The notes below the pieces were generated by a model. It was not told the DNA's origin and searched no databases. It saw only the letters and a program-made list of their open reading frames with translations. Below are positions 27,060 to 35,565 of a DNA stretch of 64,000 nucleotides, piece after piece; positions within the stretch are counted from its first letter, which is position 1; each line of letters begins with the position of its first letter. Both the position numbers and the translations under genes were made by a program. The DNA comes from Phycisphaerae bacterium (GTDB lineage Bacteria; Planctomycetota; Phycisphaerae; UBA1845). The stretch covers positions 1 to 64,000 of the forward strand of contig JAJDDQ010000067.1 of assembly GCA_029260215.1 (NCBI GenBank), read 5' to 3'.

Positions 27060-28166
27060 ATGGCGCGCAAAAAATCAAACATTCCGGACTGGATCGCGGA
27101 GCGTCTGCGGACCATCCGTTGCGAAATGAGCGACCGCTCGATATCCGCGTACCTTCTGACGCAGCGTGCGGACCATTACCACGCGACAGGATTCACCGGT
27201 GAGGACTCAGCCGTACTTATCACCGCGCGAAACGTACACGTCATCAGTGATGGCCGATTCAGCGAATCGATCGACGAAGAAACGCCTTGGGCAAAAAAAC
27301 ACCTGCGTAAGGGGCAACTCGTCGCCGAAATCCGCAAAGTCTGCACCAAGCTAGGCCTCGAAAAACTGGCTGTGCAACACGACGGCATGACCGTCGCGAC
27401 GTTTTCCGCCCTTCGCAAAGCGGTCAAGCCGACGCGCCTGGTCAAAGCGCCGGACATCGTCAACCGCATCCGCGCGACAAAAGACGCCGTCGAATTACGC
27501 ATCATGGGCAAAGCCATCGACGTCGCCCAAGAGGCGTTTCGCGCACTCCGCCGTACGGTGCGCGTCGGCCAAACCGAACGCGAGCTGGCTGCCCGGCTCG
27601 AATATGAAATGAGCAAGCGAGGCTCGACCGAGCCGGCTTTCGGAACGATCGTCGCCTGCGATGCGAACGCCTCCCGCCCGCACGCCCACGCGGGATCGCG
27701 CAAGGTCAAAAAAGGCGGTTTGATCCTGATAGACTGGGGTGCGACGATCGACTTCTACCGCAGCGACTTGACCCGCTGCTTATTCGTCGATAAGATTCCG
27801 GCCAAACTGGGTGAGGTCTACAGAATCGTTTTGGACGCCCAGTTAGCGGCCATCGAGGCTGTTCGACCGGGTGCTAGAATGTGCGATGTTGACGCGGTCG
27901 CGCGGAAAATCATCGCCAAAGCCGGTTACCAAAAACAGTTTTCGCACGGGCTTGGTCATGGGCTTGGGATTGACGTGCATGAGCCGCCCTCGTTGAGTTG
28001 GCGGTCTGAAGCGGAGTTGGAACCCGGCATGGTCGTAACCGTCGAACCCGGCGTTTATCTGCCGGGCGTTGGCGGAATTCGTATCGAAGACGACGTTCTG
28101 GTCACACAGACCGGTCACAACATGTTGAGTCATCTTGAAAAGGATTTGCAGAGCGCGTTGATTTAG
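27060..28166 (+). CDS. Xaa-Pro aminopeptidase, M24 family
   Basis: A cytoplasmic metallopeptidase of 368 residues that removes N-terminal residues next to proline. The creatinase-like N-terminal domain (1-130) is followed by the pita-bread catalytic domain. Metal ligands are visible in ILIDWGATIDFYRSDLTR (two Asp), HGLGHGLGIDVHE (His), VTVEPGVY (Glu) and GGIRIEDDVLV (Glu). In many bacteria this gene precedes efp and accB-accC; here efp is missing and accB follows after 50 bases. The ATG at 27060 is the only good start. It probably heads the operon pepP-accB-accC-trpG. Confidence 0.9.
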   Translation: MARKKSNIPDWIAERLRTIRCEMSDRSISAYLLTQRADHYHATGFTGEDSAVLITARNVHVISDGRFSESIDEETPWAKKHLRKGQLVAEIRKVCTKLGLEKLAVQHDGMTVATFSALRKAVKPTRLVKAPDIVNRIRATKDAVELRIMGKAIDVAQEAFRALRRTVRVGQTERELAARLEYEMSKRGSTEPAFGTIVACDANASRPHAHAGSRKVKKGGLILIDWGATIDFYRSDLTRCLFVDKIPAKLGEVYRIVLDAQLAAIEAVRPGARMCDVDAVARKIIAKAGYQKQFSHGLGHGLGIDVHEPPSLSWRSEAELEPGMVVTVEPGVYLPGVGGIRIEDDVLVTQTGHNMLSHLEKDLQSALI

Positions 28167-28216
28167 ACACCGTTGGCGCGGGGACTTGAATCGTCGGCCT
28201 CTGCTTGCAATAGATC

Positions 28217-28687
28217 GTGGAAATCGAACAAGTCAAAGAACTCGTGCAGCTCATGGTGGACAACAAGTTGTCCAGCATCTCCCTGCGAAACGGCACCGAG
28301 ACAATCGTCCTGCGCAGACCCAGCGAGAACGGCGTCGCCCACGCACCGGCGGAGGCAGCCCCTCAGGAAATCGCTGCCCCCCTGCCGCAGCCCGTTCACG
28401 CCATCCAGCAGGCCGACGACGCTGCCGCAATCGCTGTCGACGAAAAGCTCATCACCATCACCTCGCCGATGGTCGGCACGTTCTACTCGTCGTCGACTCC
28501 GGAAGCACCGCCGTTCATGGAAGTCGGGTCGCAGGTGGCGGCCAACAGCGTCGTGTGCATCATCGAAGCCATGAAGGTCTTCAACGAGATTCGAGCTGAA
28601 ATCACGGGGACCATCGAAAAAATTCTCGTGCCCAACGAATCCGCGGTAGAATATGGCCAACCCTTGTTCCTGGTAAATGCCGGCTGA
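28217..28687 (+). CDS. accB: biotin carboxyl carrier protein of acetyl-CoA carboxylase
   Basis: 156 residues. The N-terminal helix ([21 protein letters not shown]) docks to biotin carboxylase; then comes a flexible Ala/Pro linker (about 38-75) and a biotinyl domain with the acceptor K120 in [10 protein letters not shown]. The thumb segment [13 protein letters not shown] is present. The protein carries CO2 on biotin during malonyl-CoA synthesis for fatty acids. The start is GTG at 28217, with no ATG available that keeps the N-terminal helix. It is followed by accC, whose first ATG is 25 bases after this stop. Confidence 0.95.
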   Translation: MEIEQVKELVQLMVDNKLSSISLRNGTETIVLRRPSENGVAHAPAEAAPQEIAAPLPQPVHAIQQADDAAAIAVDEKLITITSPMVGTFYSSSTPEAPPFMEVGSQVAANSVVCIIEAMKVFNEIRAEITGTIEKILVPNESAVEYGQPLFLVNAG

Positions 28688-28712
28688 CCCCAGCCGCGGT
28701 GGACCCCCCCAA

Positions 28713-30083
28713 ATGTTTAAGCGTGTTTTGGTTGCCAACCGCGGGGAGGTCGCTCTCCGCATTCTTCGCGCATGCCACGAGATGGACATCGCGACAATAT
28801 GCGTGTTCTCTGAGGAGGACCGAGGATCGACCTATCTCGACCTCGCCGATCACGCGGTGTGCGTCGGCCCCGGCCCGGCCCGCGAGAGCTACCTCAAAAG
28901 TGATCGCATCATCGCCGCTGCCGAGATCGGCAATGCCGACGCGATCCACCCCGGCTACGGATTCTTGGCTGAGGACGCGACGTTCGCGGAAAAATGTCGC
29001 GAATCCGGTATCGAATTCATAGGCCCAACCGCCGAAGCGATGCGCACACTCGGCAACAAAGCCGCAGCAAGAGCGCTCGCCAAAAAAGCCAAAGTGCCCA
29101 CCATCCCCGGCACGGAATCCGTCATCGAGAACATGGAGGAAGCACTGTCCGTCGCCAAAGAGATCGAGATGCCGGTCATGATCAAAGCCGTCGCAGGCGG
29201 CGGTGGTCGCGGCATGCGCATCGCCCACACGTTCGATGAACTCGAAGAGGCCATCACCCAGGCACAGGTTGAAGCCAAGGCTGCGTTCAACGACGGCGGC
29301 GTGTACATCGAAAAATACGTCGAAAAACCCCGACACATCGAAGTGCAACTTCTGGCCGACCACCACGGACACGTGGTACATCTGTTCGAGCGAGACTGCT
29401 CGGTCCAGCGGCGATTCCAAAAACTGATCGAAGAATCACCTTCGCCCGGAATCGACCAGCGCATGCGCGACGCTCTATGCAAAGCGGCCATCCGCCTCTG
29501 CAAGGCAGCCAAGTACACCAACGCGGGCACGTTCGAATTTCTCGTCGAGGGGAAAAAATTCTACTTCATCGAAGCCAACACACGCATTCAGGTCGAACAC
29601 CCGGTGTCCGAAATGATTACCGGCATTGACCTTATCAAAGCGCAGATTCGCGTCGCCGCCGGCGAGCCGCTCGGGTTCAAGCAAAGCGATATCAAACGCA
29701 ACGGCTCTGCCATCGAGTGTCGCATCAACGCCGAAGACCCGGACCACAACTTCCGACCCTGTGCAGGCCTGATCCGTCATCTGCATCTGCCGGGTGGGTT
29801 CGGTGTCCGCGTGGACACCCACGTCCACGATGGCTACCGCATCTCGCCGAGATACGATTCGATGATCGGAAAAATCATCGTCCACCAGCCGACGCGCGAA
29901 GAAGCCATCCGATGCATGCTTCGCTGCCTGGCTGAGTTCCAGATCGACCCGATCAAGACCACCGTACCGCTGTTTCAGAGAATCCTGAAACTCGATGCGT
30001 TCGCAAACGGCGATGTCGACACCGGCTACATCGACCGTACGTTCAACACCGTTCCAGCAGCCGCAGAAGCCGTCGCGTCTTGA
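28713..30083 (+). CDS. accC: biotin carboxylase of acetyl-CoA carboxylase
   Basis: 456 residues. It carboxylates the biotin on AccB using ATP and bicarbonate. Family blocks are intact: MFKRVLVANRGEVALRI at the start, HPGYGFLAED, the ATP-grasp glycine loop KAVAGGGGRGMR, FERDCSVQRRFQKLIEE and NTRIQVEHPVSE for metal and bicarbonate binding. The ATG at 28713 gives the standard N-terminus; the frame opens earlier at 28677, overlapping accB. Its TGA (30081-30083) overlaps the TTG start of the amidotransferase gene by four bases, indicating coupled translation. The carboxyltransferase subunits accA and accD are not in the window. Confidence 0.96.
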   Translation: MFKRVLVANRGEVALRILRACHEMDIATICVFSEEDRGSTYLDLADHAVCVGPGPARESYLKSDRIIAAAEIGNADAIHPGYGFLAEDATFAEKCRESGIEFIGPTAEAMRTLGNKAAARALAKKAKVPTIPGTESVIENMEEALSVAKEIEMPVMIKAVAGGGGRGMRIAHTFDELEEAITQAQVEAKAAFNDGGVYIEKYVEKPRHIEVQLLADHHGHVVHLFERDCSVQRRFQKLIEESPSPGIDQRMRDALCKAAIRLCKAAKYTNAGTFEFLVEGKKFYFIEANTRIQVEHPVSEMITGIDLIKAQIRVAAGEPLGFKQSDIKRNGSAIECRINAEDPDHNFRPCAGLIRHLHLPGGFGVRVDTHVHDGYRISPRYDSMIGKIIVHQPTREEAIRCMLRCLAEFQIDPIKTTVPLFQRILKLDAFANGDVDTGYIDRTFNTVPAAAEAVAS

Positions 30084-30682
30084 TCCTCGTTCTCGATAAC
30101 TTCGACTCTTTTACTTACAACCTAGTCCAGTGCATCGGAACGATCGCTCCGCACTCCACCATCGAAGTCGTGCGCAACGACGCCCTCACCCTGGAACAGT
30201 TGCTCGCGCTGCCCATCGCCCATCTGATCGTATCCGCTGGACCCGGCACGCCCGCAAACGCGGGCCTGAGCGTGCCCGGAATTCGCGCACTGGCCAACAA
30301 GATACCAATTCTCGGTGTGTGCCTCGGACACCAATGTATCGCAGCCGCCTACGGCGCCCGAATCGTCTCAGCCCAACAACTGATGCACGGCAAGACGAGT
30401 CGCATCCGTCACGACGGACGCACCATCTTCGCGTCCCTGCCCAACCCAATCGTCGCGACGCGCTACCATTCACTAATTGTCGAAGAAACCACCCTGCATC
30501 CCGACTTCGAAGTCTCCGCAAGAACCGAAGACGGCGAAGTCATGGGCATCCGCCATCGCAATCGGCCCATAGAGGGCGTGCAGTTTCATCCCGAGAGCTT
30601 CCTCAGCGAGACAGGCCCTGCCATCCTGGCGAATTTTTTCCGATTGCGACCCGCCGGACAGCCAGCATCCGCAAAAACCTGA
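30080..30682 (+). CDS. trpG: glutamine amidotransferase of anthranilate/aminodeoxychorismate synthase
   Basis: A class I glutamine amidotransferase of 200 residues that feeds ammonia to the TrpE or PabB subunit, for tryptophan or folate synthesis. The triad is C81 in GVCLGHQC, H170 and E172 in VQFHPESF. The N-terminal LVLDNFDSFTYNLVQ is diagnostic of the TrpG/PabA group; the two cannot be separated by eye, and one protein may serve both. The start is TTG within the TTGA overlap with accC. No trpE or pabB lies nearby. It is convergent with the cobalamin-domain gene, with a gap of 25 bases. Confidence 0.9.
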   Translation: MILVLDNFDSFTYNLVQCIGTIAPHSTIEVVRNDALTLEQLLALPIAHLIVSAGPGTPANAGLSVPGIRALANKIPILGVCLGHQCIAAAYGARIVSAQQLMHGKTSRIRHDGRTIFASLPNPIVATRYHSLIVEETTLHPDFEVSARTEDGEVMGIRHRNRPIEGVQFHPESFLSETGPAILANFFRLRPAGQPASAKT

Positions 30683-30707
30683 CCGGCAACGCTTCCGATG
30701 CCCGACG

Positions 30708-31430
30708 CTACACAGCCCCCGCCAGTTCCGGCGTCTGGCGGCGACGACGACGCTTGCGCACGCCGCCGCTGTGTCGCGTATCCGGCGACCTCGGCTCAGC
30801 CAGATTGGCGATATCAATCGCTTTCTTCGCATCCGGAGCGAACAGGTCAGCGTTGATCTCCTCCCAAAGCCCGTCGGCCCGGTTGTACACACCCCCCGAC
30901 ACCATGATGTTCATCGTAGGATTGCTGTTCACTTCGCGGATCAAATCGACCAGCGCACGAATACCCGGCACGCCCTGCGGCTTCGTTCCGAATACCAGCA
31001 GCATGTTCAGACGCAACTGCCCGCAAAGCCCCAGAATCTCGTCGTTGGGAGCGCCGCCGCCCAGGAAGTAAACTTCCCAGCCGTCAGCCTCGAACAGGTC
31101 CGCGCACATTTGGGCACCGAGTTCTTCGGACTCACCCTCCGCACACATAATGAGAATGCGCTTACCCTTCGACGCGACGGTCTTCAACGCTAACTGGGCT
31201 TGATCCGCCATCGAGCGGTTGATACGCGTCGCCATCTGCTCGGTCACAATGTTGATACGGTCAGCCCGGAACAGTTTTTCGACCTGCTGCATCGCCGGCC
31301 AGAGAATCTGCTCGAAGATGGCTTTTCCGGGTGCCTTGGCTTTGATTTCCTTTTGAATGATTTCACGGCAGGCGGCTCGGTTACCACTCAACAGGGTATC
31401 CATATATTGGTCAATCAGGCGAGAACGCAT
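30708..31430 (-). CDS. B12-binding domain protein lacking the axial histidine
   Basis: 240 residues with the two-part cobalamin module: a helical cap (about 1-85, LLSGNRAACREIIQKEI...ILWPAMQQVEKLFRADRIN) and a Rossmann-like B12 domain (about 90-200, RILIMCAEGESEELG, VYFLGGGAPNDEI, MVSGGVYN). The usual loop is DxHxxG, or GERHELG in CarH photoreceptors. Here it reads GESEELG, with Glu (residue 102) in place of the cobalt-ligating His. A basic C-terminal tail (GGVRKRRRRRQ) might contact nucleic acid. It may be a B12 or light sensor that binds base-off, or a domain that has lost B12. The ATG at 31430 has GAGGAG upstream; the frame runs to 31808. Confidence 0.8.
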   Translation of the reverse strand: MRSRLIDQYMDTLLSGNRAACREIIQKEIKAKAPGKAIFEQILWPAMQQVEKLFRADRINIVTEQMATRINRSMADQAQLALKTVASKGKRILIMCAEGESEELGAQMCADLFEADGWEVYFLGGGAPNDEILGLCGQLRLNMLLVFGTKPQGVPGIRALVDLIREVNSNPTMNIMVSGGVYNRADGLWEEINADLFAPDAKKAIDIANLAEPRSPDTRHSGGVRKRRRRRQTPELAGAV

Positions 31431-31779
31431 TGGGCGGCTCCTCACGGCGAGGGAGAGTGCCGTCAACGTCGGGCTTCCAGCCTGACGCGAACGTGCTCCT
31501 TCGCGGATAGCTTGCGATTCGTGCCTGGACTCCGCCGGGCGGTGGGTTTCAGAACTGGCTGATCGTCGTTCGCCGCCGGCTGATCCGAACCGTAAATCAC
31601 GTGCCAAATCGATCGGCGACAGGCCTTGTATCGGTCGCGCTCCCGCAAAACCTTGAGACCGGAACCAACTGAAGGAAAGACCCGATTCCAAAGGCACATC
31701 CGACCGTGGCTTACAGTACTGGGCGGCGATGAAGCCGTGATTATCGGTACTTGATTCACCTCGCAACGCGCGCGCCACG

Positions 31780-31815
31780 GGTGGCATGCCCGCCTCGAAG
31801 GCGGGCATGTTGCGA
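31780..31815 (+). repeat. family E dispersed hairpin, copy E2
   Basis: Arms CATGCCCGCC and GGCGGGCATG, a perfect 10-bp stem, loop TCGAA, with the same flanks GGGTGG and TTGCG as E1 (1481-1516). The two copies differ only in the centre. Nothing else was seen in the gap 31431-31840. Confidence 0.8.
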
Positions 31816-31840
31816 CGGCAGCGTTATCATGGCCCACGCC

Positions 31841-32431
31841 CTAATCGCGCTGATCCATTTCAAGACGAATAAGCTGACCAAGATGCCTCCGAAAAACGAC
31901 GTGCGGCGGGAGATGAACATCCCGGTAAATCCCCGGCGGAGCGTCCATCGTCATCACATATGCCTCTTCCCCACCGATGCGCGCTCGACACACCACAAAC
32001 GTCTCATCCGCCACACGAAACGCAGCCGCCGGCTGAACGTTCGTCACAGCAGCCTGCGGCGCCACCGATCGAACAAACGCCCGCACGCAATCAACAAGTT
32101 CCGGCGCCAATTGCTCCATCGGCACGCTGCTCACCTCCATCACCAGCATGAACCGCGTACCCAGATGAAGATCGTAAACCTGCTCCGGCGTCAGACCCCA
32201 CGACGGATAGTGATTCGCCGCCGTTTCACCGGCCACAACATAATACTCCGCCTCCGGCTCACCGCCGCGCGACGCGGAAAACGCAAAGACAGACATCTCC
32301 CCCTCGCCCTCAAGCGGCTCACCCGCAAACGACGCCACGTGACGCAGCGACGCCGGCGCATCCTCGCGAAAGTGCTCCAATAGATGCACCATCGCCAACC
32401 GCTCATGCCCCTCTTTCCCACGCTCGTCCAT
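31841..32431 (-). CDS. hypothetical protein
   Basis: 196 residues from the ATG at 32431 (a frame to 32458 adds nine). No signal peptide or membrane segment. The sequence contains MVHLLEHFREDAPASLRHVASFAGEPL and AEYYVVAGETAANHYPSWGLTPEQVYDLHLGTRFML, which suggests a compact alpha/beta fold. I do not recognise the family. It is flanked by an E repeat and by a tandem G repeat, and no neighbour suggests its role. Confidence 0.6.
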   Translation of the reverse strand: MDERGKEGHERLAMVHLLEHFREDAPASLRHVASFAGEPLEGEGEMSVFAFSASRGGEPEAEYYVVAGETAANHYPSWGLTPEQVYDLHLGTRFMLVMEVSSVPMEQLAPELVDCVRAFVRSVAPQAAVTNVQPAAAFRVADETFVVCRARIGGEEAYVMTMDAPPGIYRDVHLPPHVVFRRHLGQLIRLEMDQRD

Positions 32432-32468
32432 CACCAACCATCCCAACGCACGTCTCACGTCACCAAGA

Positions 32469-32566
32469 CCCGCTTAGCCATGTGGCGTGCGACACGAATC
32501 GTCATCATCACGTCCCTCAAGCCCGCTTAGCCGTGTCGCGTGCGACACGAACCGTCATCATCACGT
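32469..32566 (+). repeat. tandem pair of a 45-base unit with internal palindrome (family G)
   Basis: Two units, 32469-32513 and 32522-32566, starting CCCGCTTAGCC and ending CATCATCACGT, offset by 53 bases. The second contains a perfect hairpin CGTGTCGC-GT-GCGACACG. A partial third copy of the palindrome follows (GTGTCGCGCGTGCAACACG, about 32565-32583). It lies in the gcvT upstream region. Confidence 0.8.
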
Positions 32567-32704
32567 GTCGCGCGTGCAACACGCCCCGTCATCCTAACGG
32601 ATCGCGCACAAATCAGCTCTCCCAAACACAACATTGACACCCGCGCGCGCCGCGCCTACCGTACCACCCGAATCGATTTTTCGTCCATCAAGAGCATCCA
32701 AGCC

Positions 32705-33799
32705 GTGCATAAATCTCCGCTTCACGACATACACATCGAGCAGGGCGCGAAGCTCATCGACTTCGCCGGCTGGCACATGCCCGTCCACTATCGCGGAATC
32801 AACGAGGAGCACGTCCACACACGAACCAAGTGCTCAATCTTCGACGTCTCCCACATGGGCCGAATCCGCATCCAGGGCACAGGCGCTCAGCCATTCCTGC
32901 AACACATCTGCACCCGCGACCTCGACGACACACAGGTAGGACAAAACAAATATTCACACATTTGCAATGAGCAAGGCGGCGTCATCGACGACGTGATCGT
33001 CGGGCGATACAAGAAGCACTGGTACGTCGTCTGCAACGCCTCCAACCGCGAGTCCGTACTCGAATGGATGAATCGCCACTGCGAAAGCCACGCAGTCAAA
33101 ATCGTCGATGAAACCTTCGAGACAGCCATGCTCGCAATCCAAGGCCCAAAGGCGATCGGCTTCGTCGAGGACGCTTTCGGCCTGGATATCAAGAGCCTGA
33201 AACGCTACTGGGCGTTGACCGGCAGTTACTTCGGCATGCAATACACCATCGCACGCAGCGGGTACACCGGCGAAGACGGCGTGGAGGCCATCGTACCAGC
33301 CTCTGCCGTCGGTCTTCTCGTACCCCTGCTGCTCGGCGGTGCGGATCGCGAAGACAACGTGTGCATGCTCGCCGGGCTAGCCGCCCGCGACACGCTGCGT
33401 CTCGAAGCGGGCATGCCACTGTACGGGCACGAACTATCGCTCGAATGGGATTCTCTAACCGCCGGGCAAGGCTGGTGCGTTGACCTGTCCAAGGATTTCA
33501 TCGGGGCAGCCGCCCTGCGCGAAATCAAAGCAGGTCAGCCAACACAAAAACTCGTCGGCCTGGAACTCGACGGCAAACGCATCGCACGCGAGGGCTACCC
33601 GATCCTCAAGGACAGCCGACCCGCAGGCAAAATCACCAGCGGTACGATGAGCCCGACGCTGGGCAAGAGTATCGCAATGGGATTCGTCGAAACCGAATTT
33701 TCAGAGCCAGGAACAGAGCTTGAAATCGACCTGGGCCGCAAGACCAATCCCGCCCGCGTCGTCCCGCTGCCGTTCTACAAGAGGCCGAAGTCGAATTGA
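32705..33799 (+). CDS. gcvT: aminomethyltransferase, T protein of the glycine cleavage system
   Basis: 364 residues. It moves the methylene group from the lipoyl arm of H protein to tetrahydrofolate, releasing ammonia. The N-terminus HKSPLHDIHIEQGAKLIDFAGWHMPV, the core SGYTGEDGVEA and the C-terminal GKITSGTMSPTLGKSIAMGFV are classic. The start GTG at 32705 gives the family N-terminus; the frame is open back to 32540. No glycine riboswitch was seen upstream. gcvH follows after 22 bases. The P protein is not in the window. Confidence 0.93.
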   Translation: MHKSPLHDIHIEQGAKLIDFAGWHMPVHYRGINEEHVHTRTKCSIFDVSHMGRIRIQGTGAQPFLQHICTRDLDDTQVGQNKYSHICNEQGGVIDDVIVGRYKKHWYVVCNASNRESVLEWMNRHCESHAVKIVDETFETAMLAIQGPKAIGFVEDAFGLDIKSLKRYWALTGSYFGMQYTIARSGYTGEDGVEAIVPASAVGLLVPLLLGGADREDNVCMLAGLAARDTLRLEAGMPLYGHELSLEWDSLTAGQGWCVDLSKDFIGAAALREIKAGQPTQKLVGLELDGKRIAREGYPILKDSRPAGKITSGTMSPTLGKSIAMGFVETEFSEPGTELEIDLGRKTNPARVVPLPFYKRPKSN

Positions 33800-33821
33800 C
33801 CACCTTTACCGGAACCGAAAA

Positions 33822-34208
33822 ATGAGCGTACCCAACGATCGCAAATACGCAGATTCGCACGAATGGTTCAAACTCGAAGGCGACGTCGTCACCATCGGCA
33901 TCACGCAATTCGCCGCCGACGAGCTGACCGACATCACCTACGTCGATCTGCCCACCGTCGGAGGCAAAGTCGACGCCGGCAAAGAGTTGGGCGAAATCGA
34001 ATCGGTCAAAGCCACCTCCGAACTCTACACAGTCGTCGCGGGCGAAGTGGTCGAAATCAACGAAGAACTCGGCGACGCCCCGGAACTCGTCAACGACGAT
34101 CCGTTCAGCCGAGGTTGGATGGTCAAGCTGAAAACATCCGACGTCAGCCCCTTCGATAAACTCATGGACGCCGCCACATACGAAAAACACTGCGCAACTC
34201 AGACGTAG
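33822..34208 (+). CDS. gcvH: glycine cleavage system H protein
   Basis: 128 residues. The lipoyl carrier that shuttles the aminomethyl group between P, T and L proteins. The lipoylated lysine is K63 in ESVKATSELY. The typical blocks YADSHEW, ITQFAADELTDITYVDLP and NDDPFSRGWMVKLK are intact. The ATG at 33822 fits the family N-terminus. It is cotranscribed with gcvT. A family A and a family C hairpin follow directly. Confidence 0.96.
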   Translation: MSVPNDRKYADSHEWFKLEGDVVTIGITQFAADELTDITYVDLPTVGGKVDAGKELGEIESVKATSELYTVVAGEVVEINEELGDAPELVNDDPFSRGWMVKLKTSDVSPFDKLMDAATYEKHCATQT

Positions 34209-34236
34209 AAACACCGCCCCACCGCCCAAACACAAC

Positions 34237-34262
34237 GAGCCGCGAACTTCAGTTCGCGCGGA
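34237..34262 (+). repeat. family A hairpin copy A6
   Basis: Arms GCGAACT/AGTTCGC, identical in core to A1 and A2. It lies 28 bases after the gcvH stop. Confidence 0.85.
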
Positions 34263-34282
34263 TGTAAATTCGCACGACGGCT

Positions 34283-34318
34283 GGGTGCCCCACCTTTTCA
34301 GAAGTGGGAAAGTCAATC
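34283..34318 (+). repeat. family C hairpin copy C2
   Basis: GGGTG, then CCCCACCTT and its partner AGAAGTGGG, followed by AAAGTCAAT. The stem is imperfect and the tail resembles the AAGTCGAAT tail of other C copies. It follows A6 by 20 bases. Confidence 0.75.
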
Positions 34319-34401
34319 CGTTAATCGAGTCATGACGATACAATTGAGGTATTGCCCACAAGGGAATGCGCTCCCTCAGAGGCTTGCAAAATCTCCGCCC
34401 G

Positions 34402-34905
34402 CTAACAATCCGCCCGGAGCACATTGCCCGCCCGGACGCTGCAAACGCTCAACAGCCGAGCGAAACTCAAGGCATGCGTCACCAGCAGCACCGGCACCCA
34501 AAACGTCGGGATGTACCAGGCAGCCCCCAGGTGCTGAATCGCATGCGCCTGGCGCAACGCGTTGAAAAGATCGATCGTACCGACTATGTTGAAAACCCAA
34601 ACCAGCATCAAAGCCCCAGACCAGCGACTCCGAAGTGCGACGAGCGCAAGCATCGCCAGCACCCCGGCAGCCAAATCACCGTACGCGGCCGAAAATGCGA
34701 ACGAACCCGGTATCGATGGCGAAACAATTCCCGGGACAAGGAAAACCATACCAACGTGGCGCGTTGCATGCGGCAATGTCAGCCAGAAAAGAGCCTCAGA
34801 CTGCTTTTTCTCCTTCAACCAGGGCGTCAGGAACCACATCGCAAGCAAACCGCAAAAAACGAGACTCAAGAAAAACTGAAGTCCGAAAACCGCAACCATA
34901 TTCAT
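34402..34905 (-). CDS. small integral membrane protein under MarR control
   Basis: 167 residues with four or five hydrophobic helices (about 3-22, 47-62, 70-98, 102-115, 133-152). The family is not recognised. The ATG at 34905 has GAGGG upstream. It lies 59 bases after the MarR gene on the same strand, and a 16-bp palindrome GGTTGTATATACAACC (34928-34943) sits just upstream of it, nearly the same as the operator of the MarR gene. It is thus the probable main target of that regulator; membrane proteins in such pairs often handle small molecules or stress. Confidence 0.7.
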   Translation of the reverse strand: MNMVAVFGLQFFLSLVFCGLLAMWFLTPWLKEKKQSEALFWLTLPHATRHVGMVFLVPGIVSPSIPGSFAFSAAYGDLAAGVLAMLALVALRSRWSGALMLVWVFNIVGTIDLFNALRQAHAIQHLGAAWYIPTFWVPVLLVTHALSFARLLSVCSVRAGNVLRADC

Positions 34906-34927
34906 CGTAAACCCTCTCCCGTATCCT

Positions 34928-34943
34928 GGTTGTATATACAACC
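34928..34943. promoter_or_regulatory. palindromic operator, probable MarR site 2
   Basis: A perfect 16-bp palindrome with core TTGTATATACAA, found 22 bases before the start of the membrane protein gene. The same core occurs in the longer palindrome upstream of the MarR gene. Confidence 0.7.
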
Positions 34944-34964
34944 TTTTGTACCAAAAAAAAGACG

Positions 34965-35420
34965 CTATTCCCGCCCAAGCCGGGCCCAAACGGTGCCCGC
35001 CATGCGGTGAATGGATTGTGTACCGCGCTGCTCCAGCATGGACTCGGTTCGCGCTTGGGCTTTCTCCCAAAAAGGCATCGCCTTCTCAATCAACCGGCGC
35101 CCTGCCGGGGCGATTTCCAAAATCTGCTTCCGACCCGATTCGCCTTCCAACACCCTAAGCCAATCGCGAACCCGCATGCGCTCGACGTTTCGACTCAACG
35201 TCGATTTCTCCATATTCAACCGACGGGCTACATCGCCGGGCGAAACGGGACCAAGCTTGGCCACCACCACCAACACATTGAGCTGGCTCACCCTCACCTC
35301 AAGCGGGCGCAAGGCCTCATCGAAGATGTTGGTCACCGTCCGGTTCAAGAGGCGAATCCGCACAGCCAGGCACTCGCTTGCGATCGTCTCCACCGTGCTC
35401 GTCAATGTGTCACGCTTCAT
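34965..35420 (-). CDS. MarR family transcriptional regulator
   Basis: 151 residues from the ATG at 35420 (or 154 from 35429). The winged helix is SPGDVARRLNMEKSTLSRNVERMRVRDWLRVLEGESGRKQILEIAPAGRR, with recognition helix KSTLSRNVERM and wing GESGRKQ. Flanking helices provide the dimer interface. MarR proteins bind palindromes and release them on ligand binding or oxidation; the single cysteine near the start (ASECLAVR) might allow redox sensing, but this is a guess. A perfect 20-bp palindrome lies immediately upstream, so it probably represses itself. Confidence 0.88.
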   Translation of the reverse strand: MKRDTLTSTVETIASECLAVRIRLLNRTVTNIFDEALRPLEVRVSQLNVLVVVAKLGPVSPGDVARRLNMEKSTLSRNVERMRVRDWLRVLEGESGRKQILEIAPAGRRLIEKAMPFWEKAQARTESMLEQRGTQSIHRMAGTVWARLGRE

Positions 35421-35432
35421 CAGAATCACTCA

Positions 35433-35452
35433 TATGTTGTATATACAACATA
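35433..35452. promoter_or_regulatory. palindromic operator, probable MarR site 1
   Basis: TATGTTGTATATACAACATA, a perfect 20-bp palindrome starting 12 bases before the MarR start codon. It shares the 14-bp core GTTGTATATACAAC with the site at 34928-34943. Binding here should block ribosome access or the promoter. Confidence 0.8.
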
Positions 35453-35565
35453 CTGGCCCCCTGTCAAGCACGTGTTCGGATTATTCTTCTTCGCGAGACC
35501 CGATCGGACAGCCGCAGCCTCACGCGAAATAGAAATATTCGGTCAAAGTCCGCCGGATGTTGGAC

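Noticed and set aside
32584-32704. Glycine riboswitch upstream of gcvT
   Set aside because: No tandem aptamer signature; only the palindromic repeats are seen.
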